Positions 45,401 to 53,149 of a stretch of 64,000 nt of DNA are shown one piece after another (position 1 is the first letter of the stretch; every line of letters starts with the position of its first letter). The position numbers and the translations under genes are program-made. Source of the stretch: Streptomyces sp. M92 (GTDB taxonomy: Bacteria; Actinomycetota; Actinomycetes; Streptomycetales; Streptomycetaceae); contig NZ_CP101137.1 in assembly GCF_028473745.1 (NCBI RefSeq), positions 3,906,001 through 3,970,000 on the forward strand. The letters are read 5' to 3'. The notes beneath the pieces are model-generated. The model had not been told where the DNA came from, searched no databases, and was given only the letters and a program-made list of their open reading frames with translations.

Positions 45401-46282
45401 GGACGGGAAGATCTTGTAGCTCAGTTCGGTGCGGCGCTCGACCTTGACATCGACGTCGAAGACCTTGTTGTACGAGTACGCCCGGCCGTCCGAGGTGTGC
45501 CGGCCCGCGTACTTCAGGGCGCGCGTACCGGTGAAGCCGGCGCCCGCCTTCGCCGTCGGCGAGCCCGTCGGTCCCCGGTCCACGTGCGAGAGCATGTCCT
45601 CGGGGACGGGCGTCTCGGTGTCGGCGGTGGCCAGCTGCACGTCGGCGAGCTGGAGGATGTCCCCGCCGTTGTTCCTGGTGATCTCCAGCCGGAAGTGCCG
45701 GTATTCGGCCGGTCCGTCCAGTTCGTAGGTCTTCGTCTCGAAGCGCTCGCCGAAGGACTGGCCCGAGCGGCTGTCCAGGGTCTGCCAGGACTCGCCGTCC
45801 GCCGACCCCTTGAGCGTCCAGTCGGCGGGGTCGCGCTCGTCGTGGTCGTTGGCCGAGGTGAGGGCGTACTTGGCGATCCTCGCCGGTTCGTCCAGGTCGA
45901 ACTCGACCCAGCCGGTCCTCTCGAACGCCAGCCACTTGGTGGTGGGCTCACCGTCGACGAGGTTCTCCTTCACCTCCCCGCCGCCCGTGTTCTCGGCGCC
46001 GGCCCGTACCTCGGTGACGCGGTCGGTGACATTGCCCGGTATGCCGGTGCGGTAGCCGCCGTCCACGCCCGAGGAGCGCTTCTTCCCTCCCGGCCCCGTG
46101 TCCACCGTGTCGCGCCAGTCCGGAAGCGGGTCGTCCGCCTCGAACGAGGACGCGAACTCCCGGTCGGTCTTCGCGGGCGCGGCGGGCAGCGCGACCGCCG
46201 CCCCCTGCGAACCCGCCGCCACGGCGAAGGCGGTCGTCAACACGACCGCCGGACCCCATCTGTGCCGAACTCTGTACCGCAT
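42479..46282 (-). CDS. Secreted GH92 alpha-mannosidase with flanking carbohydrate-binding modules
   Basis: A 1267-residue exported exo-alpha-mannosidase-type enzyme. After a signal peptide (AVVLTTAFAVAAGSQGAAVA) comes a discoidin-like module (about residues 75-220: DGEPTTKWLAFERTGWVEF, WTLKGSADGESWQTLDSRSG), a second beta-sandwich region, and the GH92 catalytic module from about 400 (FWVPVTNAGSLSWLYDYARG to HGDEDNGEQSAWFLFSALGF). A C-terminal discoidin-like module repeats the motif GWKLQGSADGTAWRTLDERSG. GH92 enzymes remove alpha-1,2-, 1,3- or 1,6-linked mannose from N-glycans or yeast mannan with Ca2+. A LacI-type palindrome lies just upstream. Confidence 0.92.
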   Translation of the reverse strand: MRYRVRHRWGPAVVLTTAFAVAAGSQGAAVALPAAPAKTDREFASSFEADDPLPDWRDTVDTGPGGKKRSSGVDGGYRTGIPGNVTDRVTEVRAGAENTGGGEVKENLVDGEPTTKWLAFERTGWVEFDLDEPARIAKYALTSANDHDERDPADWTLKGSADGESWQTLDSRSGQSFGERFETKTYELDGPAEYRHFRLEITRNNGGDILQLADVQLATADTETPVPEDMLSHVDRGPTGSPTAKAGAGFTGTRALKYAGRHTSDGRAYSYNKVFDVDVKVERRTELSYKIFPSMADGDLDYDATNVAVDLAFTDGTYLSDLQATDQHGFPLTPRGQGDAKILYVNQWNSVRSGIGSVAAGKTVDRILVAYDSPKGPAKFRGWLDDVEIERARPERPKAHLSDYALTTRGTNSSGGFSRGNNIPATAVPHGFNFWVPVTNAGSLSWLYDYARGNNADNLPTLQAFSASHEPSPWMGDRQTFQVMPSAASGTPDTGREQRELAFRHENETARPYYYGVRFENGLKAEMAPTDHAAMMRFTYPGDDASVVFDNVEDQAGLTLDEENGTFHGYSDVKSGLSTGATRLFVYGEFDAKVTGGDSSGVKGHLRFDAGKDRTVTLRIATSLISVDQAKDNLRQEIPERASFDKVKRDARKQWDRILGKVEVEGATQDQLTTLYSSLYRLYLYPNAGHEKVDGKYKYASPFSKAVKEDTPTETGAKIVDGKVYVNNGFWDTYRTTWPAYSFLTPAKAGELVDGFVQHYKDGSWTSRWSSPGYADLMTGTSSDVAFADAYVKGVDFDAKAAYDAAVKNATAVPPSSGVGRKGMATSPFLGYTSTETHEGMSWALEGYLNDYGIAKMGEKLYEETGEKRYKEESAYFLNRAQDYVNMFDAKAGFFQGKDLAGEWRVESEKYDPRVWGHDYTETNGWGYAFTAPQDSRGLANLYGGRKGLADKLDEYLSTPETASPEFVGSYGGVIHEMTEARDVRMGMYGHSNQVAHHALYMYDAAGQPYKTQKNVREVLSRLYTGSDIGQGYHGDEDNGEQSAWFLFSALGFYPLVMGSGEYAIGSPLFKKATVHLENGRELVVEAPKNSNRNIYVQGLKVNGKRWNSTALPHDLIARGGVLEFDMGPRPSSWATDDGSAPVSITKDDEVPTPRTDVTEGDGALLDNTSATEAAVTSVDLPVSDEGAEAVQYTLTSPADGAKAPAGWKLQGSADGTAWRTLDERSGESFAWDRQTRAFTVKSPGTYQRYRLVLDGEHTLAEVELLA

Positions 46283-46309
46283 GCCCGGACCACCCTCCCA
46301 GCGCCTGGG

Positions 46310-46321
46310 GACAACGTTGTC
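46310..46321. promoter_or_regulatory. LacI-type palindrome before the GH92 gene
   Basis: GACAACGTTGTC is a perfect 12-bp palindrome 27 bases upstream of the GH92 start codon. Its AACGTT centre is typical of LacI/GalR-family operators of sugar-use genes. Confidence 0.6.
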
Positions 46322-46493
46322 AATTCAGCTGCGCAAGGACCAGTAGGGGTCAAGTGGCAAGTGATGTCAAGGGTGTTGGATGTGGCGTTCGGGGCTTATG
46401 CCGGGGATTCTTCCGGCAAGTGGCACACAGCCCACTCATATTTCCGGGAGGTCTCAACTCGGAAAAGACGTACCGCCAACCTTGCATTCGATC

Positions 46494-46526
46494 TTGCTCC
46501 GCTGGCGGGAAGTGGACTATACCTGT
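46494..46526 (+). promoter_or_regulatory. Probable ngcE promoter overlapped by a DasR-like site
   Basis: TTGCTC (46494-46499), a 17-base spacer and CTATAC (46517-46522) fit a housekeeping promoter. AGTGGACTATACCTGT (46511-46526) matches 13 of 16 positions of the dre consensus for the GlcNAc regulator DasR (ACTGGTCTAGACCAGT, with G allowed at position 2) and covers the -10 box. Apart from a tiny leader ORF, the rest of 46283-46909 shows no gene. Confidence 0.5.
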
Positions 46527-46675
46527 CGGCCATCGGGGGTTCAGGGGGGAACCGCGAATTCGGGACCTCCCAAGCGTCCGAACAGCACTTCCTGCACGAC
46601 CCAGCGTGACCCGAACGCGGTGCCGGGGAGGATCCGGTTCACCGCCTGAGTCCTGGAGAAGGCGAGGACTTGAGC

Positions 46676-46774
46676 ATGGGATCCACCACCGGCGTGGGCC
46701 ATCACGATCTGATCAGGCGGAGCGCCACCGCCGCTCCGGCCCCGGCGACTGTTGTGCCGGCATCGCTCAGCTGA
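46676..46774 (+). CDS. Possible 32-codon leader peptide upstream of ngcE
   Basis: An ATG with GAGGACTTGAGC before it opens a 32-codon frame (MGSTTGVGHHDLIRRSATAA, then a Pro/Ala/Val-rich tail, TGA) inside the ~380-base leader predicted for ngcE. There is no family or codon-bias evidence strong enough to be sure; it could be chance. Confidence 0.2.
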   Translation: MGSTTGVGHHDLIRRSATAAPAPATVVPASLS

Positions 46775-46909
46775 TCATCGGCGCCGCACCGCGGCTTCGA
46801 GACGACGGCGACAACGCCTTACGTGCGGCCGGCACAGGACCGGTCCGGTCACGGCGGCCGCACACGCAGCACACCCGGACAGAACCAATCGATCAGTGAG
46901 GATGCAAAG

Positions 46910-48319
46910 ATGACCATTCGTGCCGGCTCTCTTGACAGGCGGACGCTCCTGCGCGGGGCCATCGCCACCGCGGCGGTGGGCTCGTTCGCGGTCGCGTGCA
47001 GCTCTCCCTCCAGCGAGGGCAAGGACAGCGGCGGCGGCCCGAAGGGCGAGAAGAGCGCCCAGAACCCGTTCGGTGTCGCCGCGAACTCCACGGTCGAAGC
47101 GGCCATCTTCGACGGCGGCTACGGCACCGACTACGTCGACTACGCCAACCAGGTGCTCGGCAGCCAGGTCAAGGGCCTCAAGGTCGAGGTCAAGCCGGTC
47201 GTCGACATCGCCCCCCAGCTCCAGCCCCGTTTCGTCGGCGGCAACCCGCCGGACCTCATCGACAACTCCGGTGAGGACCAGATCGGCTTCCTCGGCATCC
47301 TCGACCAGCTCGAGGAACTCGACGACCTCTTCGAGGCCAACACCTACGAGGGCAAGAAGATCGCCGACATCGTCTACCCCGGCGTCAAGGCCCCCGGCAC
47401 GTTCAAGGACAAGTTCGTCGCGCTCAACTACGTGATGACGGTGTACGGCGTCTGGTACTCGAAGACTCTCTTCGAGGAGAACGGCTGGACCCCGCCGAAG
47501 ACCTGGGACGAGGCGCTCGACCTCGGCCAGCAGGCGAAGAAGAAGGGCAAGTACCTCTTCGTCCACGGCAAGGAGGCGGCGACCTACTACCGCACCCTCC
47601 TGATCGACTCGGCGATCAAGGAGGGCGGCGACGAGGTCCGGCTCGCCCTGGAGAACCTGGAGAAGGGCTGCTGGTCGCACCCGGCCGTCCAGGGCGTCAT
47701 CAAGGTCATGGAGACCATGGTCAAGCAGAAGATGTTCGTCCCCGGTGGCTCCGGCACCCAGTTCCAGAAGGCGCAGGCGATCTGGAGCAACGACCAGAAG
47801 GCGCTGCTCTACCCGTCCGGTGGCTGGATCGAGAACGAGATGAAGAAGGCCACCAAGGCGGACTTCCAGATGACCGGAATCCCGTCGATGACGCTCACCG
47901 ACAAGCCGGCGCTGCCCTACGAGTCGCTCCGCGCGGCCGCCGGTGAACCGTTCATCGTGCCCAAGCAGGGCAAGAACCCGGCCGGCGGCAAGGAAGTGCT
48001 GCGGGCGATGCTGTCGGAGAAGGCGGCCGCCAACTTCTCCAAGACGAAGCTGGCCCCGACGATCGTCAAGGGCACCGTGCCCGCCGACGGCTACGGATCG
48101 ACGGCCCTCGTCTCGCAGACGACGATGCTGGAGGCCGCGGGCACCAACATCTTCAACTACATGTTCGTCGAGACCTACGGGTTGAACACCGACCAGCTGG
48201 TGCCGTGGAACTCGTTCCTCGCCGGTGACCTCGACGGAAAGGGGCTGACCTCGGCCCTGCAGAAGATCTCCGACAAGGTCCGGGAAGACGATTCCGTCGA
48301 GAAGGTCAAGGTCAGCTAG
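46910..48319 (+). CDS. ngcE: N-acetylglucosamine/chitobiose ABC transporter, solute-binding lipoprotein NgcE
   Basis: A 469-residue type-1 substrate-binding protein. The N-terminus carries RR (10-11) and a lipobox ending FAVAC with C30, so it is exported, probably by Tat, and lipid-anchored. The mature part shows family-1 features: GGNPPDLIDNSGED, VMTVYGVWYSKTLFEENGW, and an aromatic/Trp-containing ligand region (AIWSNDQKALLYPSGGW). Assignment to NgcE rests on this sequence type and on the ngcEFG-rok7B7-xylFGH order known from S. coelicolor. No ATPase gene is in the operon; such importers usually share the MsiK ATPase. The permease genes follow at 7 bases. Confidence 0.9.
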   Translation: MTIRAGSLDRRTLLRGAIATAAVGSFAVACSSPSSEGKDSGGGPKGEKSAQNPFGVAANSTVEAAIFDGGYGTDYVDYANQVLGSQVKGLKVEVKPVVDIAPQLQPRFVGGNPPDLIDNSGEDQIGFLGILDQLEELDDLFEANTYEGKKIADIVYPGVKAPGTFKDKFVALNYVMTVYGVWYSKTLFEENGWTPPKTWDEALDLGQQAKKKGKYLFVHGKEAATYYRTLLIDSAIKEGGDEVRLALENLEKGCWSHPAVQGVIKVMETMVKQKMFVPGGSGTQFQKAQAIWSNDQKALLYPSGGWIENEMKKATKADFQMTGIPSMTLTDKPALPYESLRAAAGEPFIVPKQGKNPAGGKEVLRAMLSEKAAANFSKTKLAPTIVKGTVPADGYGSTALVSQTTMLEAAGTNIFNYMFVETYGLNTDQLVPWNSFLAGDLDGKGLTSALQKISDKVREDDSVEKVKVS

Positions 48320-48326
48320 CACCGCG

Positions 48327-49388
48327 ATGAAAGACACGATCCCCACTGCCGAAACCGCGAGCCGCCGGCCCGAGCCGGCCGCTCGCGGCGGGCGGCCACG
48401 GCGCCGCAAGCTCACGTTCGACCGGGTGACGTTCTTCCTCGCGTTCCTCGGTGTCCCGCTGGCCATCTTCGTGATCTTCGTTCTGATCCCGTTCGGCCAG
48501 GCGATCTTCTGGGGAATGACCGACTGGCGCGGCTTCAGCCCGGACTACGACTTCGTCGGCTTCGACAACTTCACGAAGATGTTCCAGGACGACATCTTCC
48601 TGAAGGCGTTGCGCAACGTCGCACTCCTCGCGGCCTTCGTACCGCTGGTGACCCTGACGCTCGCCCTCGGGGTCGCCGTGGCCGTCACCCTGGGCGGGCC
48701 CAGCAAGGGCCCCGTCCGAGGGATCCGGGGAGCCTCGTTCTACCGGATCATCTCGTTCTTCCCCTACGTCGTGCCGGCGATCATCGTCGGTCTCATCTGG
48801 GCGCAGATGTTCGACCCGAACGCCGGCCTGCTCAACGGCGTCCTCACCGGCCTCGGCCTCGACCAGTTCGAGACGTTCGCGTGGCTGGGCGAGAAGGCGA
48901 CCGCGATGCCGGCCCTGATGTTCGTCATCGTCTGGGGGCTCGTCGGGTTCTACGCGGTGCTCTTCATCGCCGCGATCAAGGGCGTTCCCGCCGAGCTGTA
49001 CGAGGCGGCGAGGATCGACGGGGCCGGCCGGTTCCGCACCACGGTCTCGGTCACCTTGCCGGCGATCCGGGACAGCGTGCAGACGGCGTACATCTACCTG
49101 GGCATCGCCGCCCTCGACGCGTTCGTCTACGTCCAGGCGATGGTGCCGAACGGCGGCCCGGCCAACTCGACCCTGACGATCAGCCAGCGTCTGTTCAACG
49201 TCGCTTTCGCCAAGCAGCAGTTCGGCTACGCCACCGCGATGGGCGTCGTCCTCGCCGTCGTCACCCTGGTGTTCGCGGCGCTGGTGTTCCTCGTCAACCG
49301 CCTCACGGGCGGCGGCGAGGGCGAGAGCAAGAGGAAAGCACCTGGGTCCAGGGCTCGGCGTGCCGCAGCCAAGGGAGGTGCCCGGTGA
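48327..49388 (+). CDS. ngcF: N-acetylglucosamine/chitobiose ABC transporter, permease NgcF
   Basis: A 353-residue MalF-type inner-membrane permease with six or more helices (FFLAFLGVPLAIFVIFVLIP at the start). The cytoplasmic EAA loop that docks the ATPase reads YEAARIDGAGRFRTTVSVTL. A ~35-residue basic N-terminal tail and a basic C-terminus are cytoplasmic. It partners with NgcG, whose GTG overlaps its stop, and receives sugar from NgcE. Confidence 0.92.
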   Translation: MKDTIPTAETASRRPEPAARGGRPRRRKLTFDRVTFFLAFLGVPLAIFVIFVLIPFGQAIFWGMTDWRGFSPDYDFVGFDNFTKMFQDDIFLKALRNVALLAAFVPLVTLTLALGVAVAVTLGGPSKGPVRGIRGASFYRIISFFPYVVPAIIVGLIWAQMFDPNAGLLNGVLTGLGLDQFETFAWLGEKATAMPALMFVIVWGLVGFYAVLFIAAIKGVPAELYEAARIDGAGRFRTTVSVTLPAIRDSVQTAYIYLGIAALDAFVYVQAMVPNGGPANSTLTISQRLFNVAFAKQQFGYATAMGVVLAVVTLVFAALVFLVNRLTGGGEGESKRKAPGSRARRAAAKGGAR

Positions 49389-50293
49389 GCGTCATCGCCG
49401 CCGACCGGAAGCCGGCCAGTGACCGGAAACCGGCGAGCGACCGCAAGCTGACGAGGGCCGCCGCGAGCAGCGACCGCAGATTCGCGGCGATCTCGCACGC
49501 CCTGCTGATCCTGTGGTCCGTGATCGTGATCGTGCCCATGCTGTGGGTGCTGATGTCGTCGTTCAAATCGACCGGCGAGATCCTTTCGTCGCCGTTCTCG
49601 CTGCCGGATGACTGGCGCTTCGAGAACTACGCGAACGCGTGGACCGACGCGAACATCGGGAAGTACTTCCTGAATTCCGTGATCGTCGTGGTCTCGGCGC
49701 TGATCCTGGTGATGCTGCTCGGCGCGATGTGCGCCTACGTTCTCGCCCGGTTCGAGTTCCCCGGACGCCGGCTGATCTATTACGTGATGCTCGCGGGCCT
49801 GACTTTCCCGGTTTTCCTGGCGATCGTTCCGCTCTTCTTCCAGCTGCAGAACTTCGGGCTGCTGAACACCCGTCCCGGACTGATCCTCACCTACGTCGCG
49901 TTTGCGCTGCCGTTCACGATGTTCTTCCTCTATTCGTTCTTCCGGTCGCTGCCGCACGACGTGTACGAGGCCGCGCTGATCGACGGTGCCGGGGACTGGC
50001 GGGCGTTCTTCCAGGTGATGCTGCCGATGGCCCGTCCGGGCATGGCCGCGGTGGCGATCTTCAACTTCCTGGGCCTGTGGAACCAGTTCCTGCTGCCGGT
50101 GGCGCTCAACACCGACCAGGACAAGTGGGTCCTCACCCAGGGCATGGCCGCCTACGCGTCCTCGCAGGTGTACGACATCGACTACGGCGCGCTGTTCGCG
50201 GCGATCGTGATCACGGTGGTGCCCGTACTGCTCGTGTACTGCGTCTTCCAGCGGCGTATCGCCGGTTCGGTGTCGCAGGGCACCTTCCGCTGA
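49385..50293 (+). CDS. ngcG: N-acetylglucosamine/chitobiose ABC transporter, permease NgcG
   Basis: A 302-residue MalG-type permease with six helices and the EAA loop YEAALIDGAGDWRAFFQVML. The N-terminal tail holds a short tandem repeat (RKPASD twice, then RKLT) also visible in the DNA. GTG start inside the ngcF stop (GTGA). The operon ends in a very strong terminator, so rok7B7 has its own promoter. Confidence 0.92.
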   Translation: MSVIAADRKPASDRKPASDRKLTRAAASSDRRFAAISHALLILWSVIVIVPMLWVLMSSFKSTGEILSSPFSLPDDWRFENYANAWTDANIGKYFLNSVIVVVSALILVMLLGAMCAYVLARFEFPGRRLIYYVMLAGLTFPVFLAIVPLFFQLQNFGLLNTRPGLILTYVAFALPFTMFFLYSFFRSLPHDVYEAALIDGAGDWRAFFQVMLPMARPGMAAVAIFNFLGLWNQFLLPVALNTDQDKWVLTQGMAAYASSQVYDIDYGALFAAIVITVVPVLLVYCVFQRRIAGSVSQGTFR

Positions 50294-50319
50294 CGGCCAC
50301 CGCCGCTCCACCCGTCGTA

Positions 50320-50369
50320 CACAGGGGTCCGGTCCCGGAGAGACAGCTCTCCGGGACCGGACCCCTGTG
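50320..50369. terminator. Very strong terminator after ngcG
   Basis: A perfect 23-bp stem (from CACAGGGGTCCGG to CCCGGAGAG and its complement) with loop ACAG, 26 bases after the ngcG stop; it isolates ngcEFG from rok7B7. Confidence 0.92.
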
Positions 50370-50417
50370 GCGTACCGCCGGTAGTCGGCCGTGGACACGG
50401 CGTGGAACCGATTTCTT

Positions 50418-50477
50418 TCAAGGGCTTGACGCCACTGGGCGATCCAGCGGAGTTTGGGGTTAATAACTTGTACAAGG
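50418..50477. promoter_or_regulatory. Dyads upstream of rok7B7
   Basis: TCAAG-GG-CTTGA (50418-50429) and the 10-bp palindrome CTTGTACAAG (50468-50477) precede the ROK gene by about 100 and 50 bases, around an AT-rich GGTTAATAAC. Both contain CTTG half-sites like the Rok7B7-type site before xylF, so autoregulation is plausible. Confidence 0.45.
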
Positions 50478-50525
50478 TCCGCATCACACAGGGTGACGCG
50501 GACCCAGGGATGAGGGTGAGAGTCA

Positions 50526-51737
50526 ATGGAGACTCCCGGGTCGCAGTCTTCGCTGCACCGAGCCAACCTGGAACGGGTCGTACGAGCGGTACGGCTCGCC
50601 GGTTCGCTCACGCAGGCGGAGATCGCGAGGACGACGGGGCTGTCCGCGGCCACGGTCTCGAACATCGTCCGGGAACTGAAGGAAGGCGGGACGGTCGAGG
50701 TCACGCCCACCTCGGCGGGCGGCCGCCGGGCCCGCAGCGTCTCGCTGAGCGGGGACGCCGGTATCGTCATCGGCGTGGACTTCGGGCACACCCACCTGCG
50801 CGTCGCGGTGGGCAACCTCGCCCACCAGGTGCTCGCCGAGGAGTCCGAGCCGCTGGACGTGGACGCGTCCGCCGCGCAGGGCTTCGACCGGGCGGAGCAG
50901 CTGGTCAGCCGGCTGATCGAGGCGACCGGCGTCGACCGCTCCAAGATCGCCGGAGTGGGTCTCGGCGTACCCGGCCCGATCGACGTGGAGTCCGGAACGC
51001 TGGGGTCGACCGCCATCCTGCCCGGCTGGGGCGGCACCAAGCCCGCCGAGGAGCTGCGGGGGCGGCTCGGCGTGCCGGTGCACGTGGACAACGACGCCAA
51101 CCTCGGGGCCCTCGGCGAGCTGGTCTGGGGCAGCGGGCGGGGCGTGCGGGACCTGGCCTACATCAAGGTCGCCAGCGGCGTCGGCGCCGGCCTGGTGATC
51201 AGCGGCAAGATCTACCGCGGCCCCGGCGGCACGGCGGGCGAGATCGGGCACATCACCCTCGACGAGGCCGGCCCGGTCTGCCGCTGCGGCAACCGGGGCT
51301 GCCTGGAGACCTTCGCCTCCGCCCGCTACGTGCTGCCGCTGCTGCAGCCGAGCCACGGCACCGACCTCACCATGGAGGGCGTCGTGCGGCTCGCGCGGGA
51401 CGGCGACCCGGGCTGCCGGCGTGTGATCGCCGACGTCGGCCGGCACATCGGCAGCGGCGTCGCCAACCTCTGCAACCTGCTCAACCCGAGCCGCGTCGTC
51501 CTCGGCGGCGACCTCGCGGAGGCCGGTGAGCTGGTGCTCGGGCCGATCCGGGAGTCCGTCGGCCGGTACGCGATCCCCAGCGCGGCGCGTCAGCTCTCCG
51601 TCTTCTCCGGGGCCCTCGGGGGCCGCGCCGAGGTGCTCGGCGCGCTCGCCCTGGCGCTCAGCGAGATGGGCGATTCGACCCTCTTGGACGGAACTGCGAC
51701 CGGTGGTCTGCCGGTGGCCTCCCCTGCCTTCACTTAG
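50526..51737 (+). CDS. rok7B7: ROK-family transcriptional regulator Rok7B7
   Basis: A 403-residue ROK regulator: N-terminal winged helix (LTQAEIARTTGLSAATVSNI, about 28-48), an ASKHA sugar-kinase fold with phosphate loop GVDFGHTHLR, VDNDANLGALGE, and the ROK zinc motif H242...C252-x-C254-GNRG-C259-LE. Rok7B7 of S. coelicolor is described as controlling the adjacent xylose-type transporter and influencing carbon control and antibiotic production; identification here is by sequence type and position. The kinase-like domain may sense a C5 or aminosugar or its phosphate. It lies between, and probably links, ngcEFG and xylFGH. Confidence 0.93.
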   Translation: METPGSQSSLHRANLERVVRAVRLAGSLTQAEIARTTGLSAATVSNIVRELKEGGTVEVTPTSAGGRRARSVSLSGDAGIVIGVDFGHTHLRVAVGNLAHQVLAEESEPLDVDASAAQGFDRAEQLVSRLIEATGVDRSKIAGVGLGVPGPIDVESGTLGSTAILPGWGGTKPAEELRGRLGVPVHVDNDANLGALGELVWGSGRGVRDLAYIKVASGVGAGLVISGKIYRGPGGTAGEIGHITLDEAGPVCRCGNRGCLETFASARYVLPLLQPSHGTDLTMEGVVRLARDGDPGCRRVIADVGRHIGSGVANLCNLLNPSRVVLGGDLAEAGELVLGPIRESVGRYAIPSAARQLSVFSGALGGRAEVLGALALALSEMGDSTLLDGTATGGLPVASPAFT

Positions 51738-51771
51738 AGCACGGATGGCACCGTTGTCATCTCGTTAAGGA

Positions 51772-51784
51772 TTTACTTCTTGAC
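51772..51784 (+). promoter_or_regulatory. Rok7B7-type binding site before xylF
   Basis: TTTACTTCTTGAC agrees at every position with the degenerate Rok7B7 consensus TTKAMKHSTTSAV as I remember it, and lies 75 bases before the xylF start. Confidence 0.6.
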
Positions 51785-51858
51785 GTCGCACGTGTGGCCG
51801 AGTTGACTTCCAGCCACCTCGGCCGCAACGACGCGGCCTCGTCAGGGAGGTTTCTGAA

Positions 51859-52977
51859 GTGAACACGCGTATGCGTCGTGCCGCCGTTGCCGTTGCCACC
51901 ACCGCGATGGCAGTCTCGCTTGCCGCCTGTGGCAGCGCCAAGGAGGCCGACGACAGCAAGGACTCGTCTTCCGACTCGGCCGCCAAGAAGGGCGACGCCA
52001 TCAAGGTCGGACTGCTGCTTCCGGAGAACCAGACCGCGCGCTACGAGAAGTTCGACAAGCCCTTGATCGAGAAGAAGGTCAAGGAGCTGACGAACGGCAA
52101 GGGCGAGGTCGTCTACGCCAACGCCAAGCAGGACGCCACGCTGCAGGCGCAGCAGGTCGACACGATGATCACCAACAAGGTCGACGTGCTGATCGTGGAC
52201 GCGGTGGACTCCAAGGCCATCGCCGGCTCCATCACCAAGGCCGAGCAGGCGGACATCCCGGTCGTCGCCTACGACCGCCTGGCCGAGGGCCCGATCGACG
52301 CCTACACCTCGTTCGACAACGTCACGGTCGGCAAGACCCAGGGCGAGGCCCTGCTGAAGGCGCTGGGCGACAAGGCCAAGGACGGCCAGATCGTCATGAT
52401 GAACGGCTCCTCCACCGACCCGAACGCCGGCCAGTTCAAGGAGGGCGCCCACTCCGTCCTCGACGGCAAGGTGAACATCGGCCGCGAGTACGACACCAAG
52501 GAGTGGAAGCCGGAGAACGCCAACGCCAACATGCAGGCCGCGATCTCCGCGATCGGCAAGGACAAGATCATCGGCGTGTACTCCGCCAACGACGGCATGG
52601 CGGGCGGCATCATCACCGCCCTCAAGCGCGCGGGCATCGCCGACATCCCGGTCACCGGCCAGGACGCCGAACTCGCGGGCGTGCAGCGGATCATCACCGG
52701 CGAGCAGTACATGAGCGTCTACAAGTCCTACCCGCAGGAGGCCGCGGTCGCCGGTGAGATGGCCGTCGCCCTCGCCAAGGGCGAGTCGCTCGACTCCATC
52801 GCCACCAGCAAGTCCGACAGCGCCACCACCAAGGGCGTCCCGTCGGTGCTCGTCCCGGTCGTCTCGCTGACCAAGGACAACATCAAGGAGACCGTCATCA
52901 AGGAGGGCTTCTACACCCTCGACGAGATCTGCGCCGGCAACTACAAGGCCGCCTGCGACAAGATCGGCCTCAAGTAA
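51859..52977 (+). CDS. xylF: Xylose-type ABC transporter, sugar-binding lipoprotein
   Basis: A 372-residue periplasmic-binding-protein-like lipoprotein of the ribose/xylose class (PBP1). The signal is RRAAVAVATTAMAVSLAAC with lipidated C24. The mature protein has KVGLLLPENQTARYEKFDKP, VDVLIVDAVDSKAIAGSI, VPVVAYDRL-like (IPVVAYDRLAEG) and GVYSANDGMAGGIITALKRAG, all typical of XylF. GTG start with GGGAGG upstream. It binds xylose or a related pentose and feeds XylG/XylH. A hairpin follows it, suggesting that it is made in excess over the other subunits. Confidence 0.93.
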   Translation: MNTRMRRAAVAVATTAMAVSLAACGSAKEADDSKDSSSDSAAKKGDAIKVGLLLPENQTARYEKFDKPLIEKKVKELTNGKGEVVYANAKQDATLQAQQVDTMITNKVDVLIVDAVDSKAIAGSITKAEQADIPVVAYDRLAEGPIDAYTSFDNVTVGKTQGEALLKALGDKAKDGQIVMMNGSSTDPNAGQFKEGAHSVLDGKVNIGREYDTKEWKPENANANMQAAISAIGKDKIIGVYSANDGMAGGIITALKRAGIADIPVTGQDAELAGVQRIITGEQYMSVYKSYPQEAAVAGEMAVALAKGESLDSIATSKSDSATTKGVPSVLVPVVSLTKDNIKETVIKEGFYTLDEICAGNYKAACDKIGLK

Positions 52978-52988
52978 GCAGTCCCGCT

Positions 52989-53015
52989 CCCCGTACCGCC
53001 TGAGCGCGTACGGGG
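52989..53015. terminator. Hairpin between xylF and xylG (partial terminator)
   Basis: CCCCGTAC/GTACGGGG (8-bp stem, 11-base loop) begins 12 bases after the xylF stop and lies 135 bases before xylG, the usual place for an attenuating hairpin behind a binding-protein gene. Confidence 0.6.
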
Positions 53016-53149
53016 CCGGCTGCCCCAGGTTTCCTCCGGTGCCCCGCAACCGACAGCCCCGCAAGCTACGCGGGGCGCCGGACGGAACAACCCCCCTCAT
53101 ACTTCTGCACAACCTCCCGCCGGGTCAGGCGGCGAAGGAGATGGTTCAC

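Noticed and set aside
46354..46899. Open frames of up to 181 codons in the ngcE leader
   Set aside because: Codon use and composition are unlike coding sequence here, and the region holds promoter-type elements.
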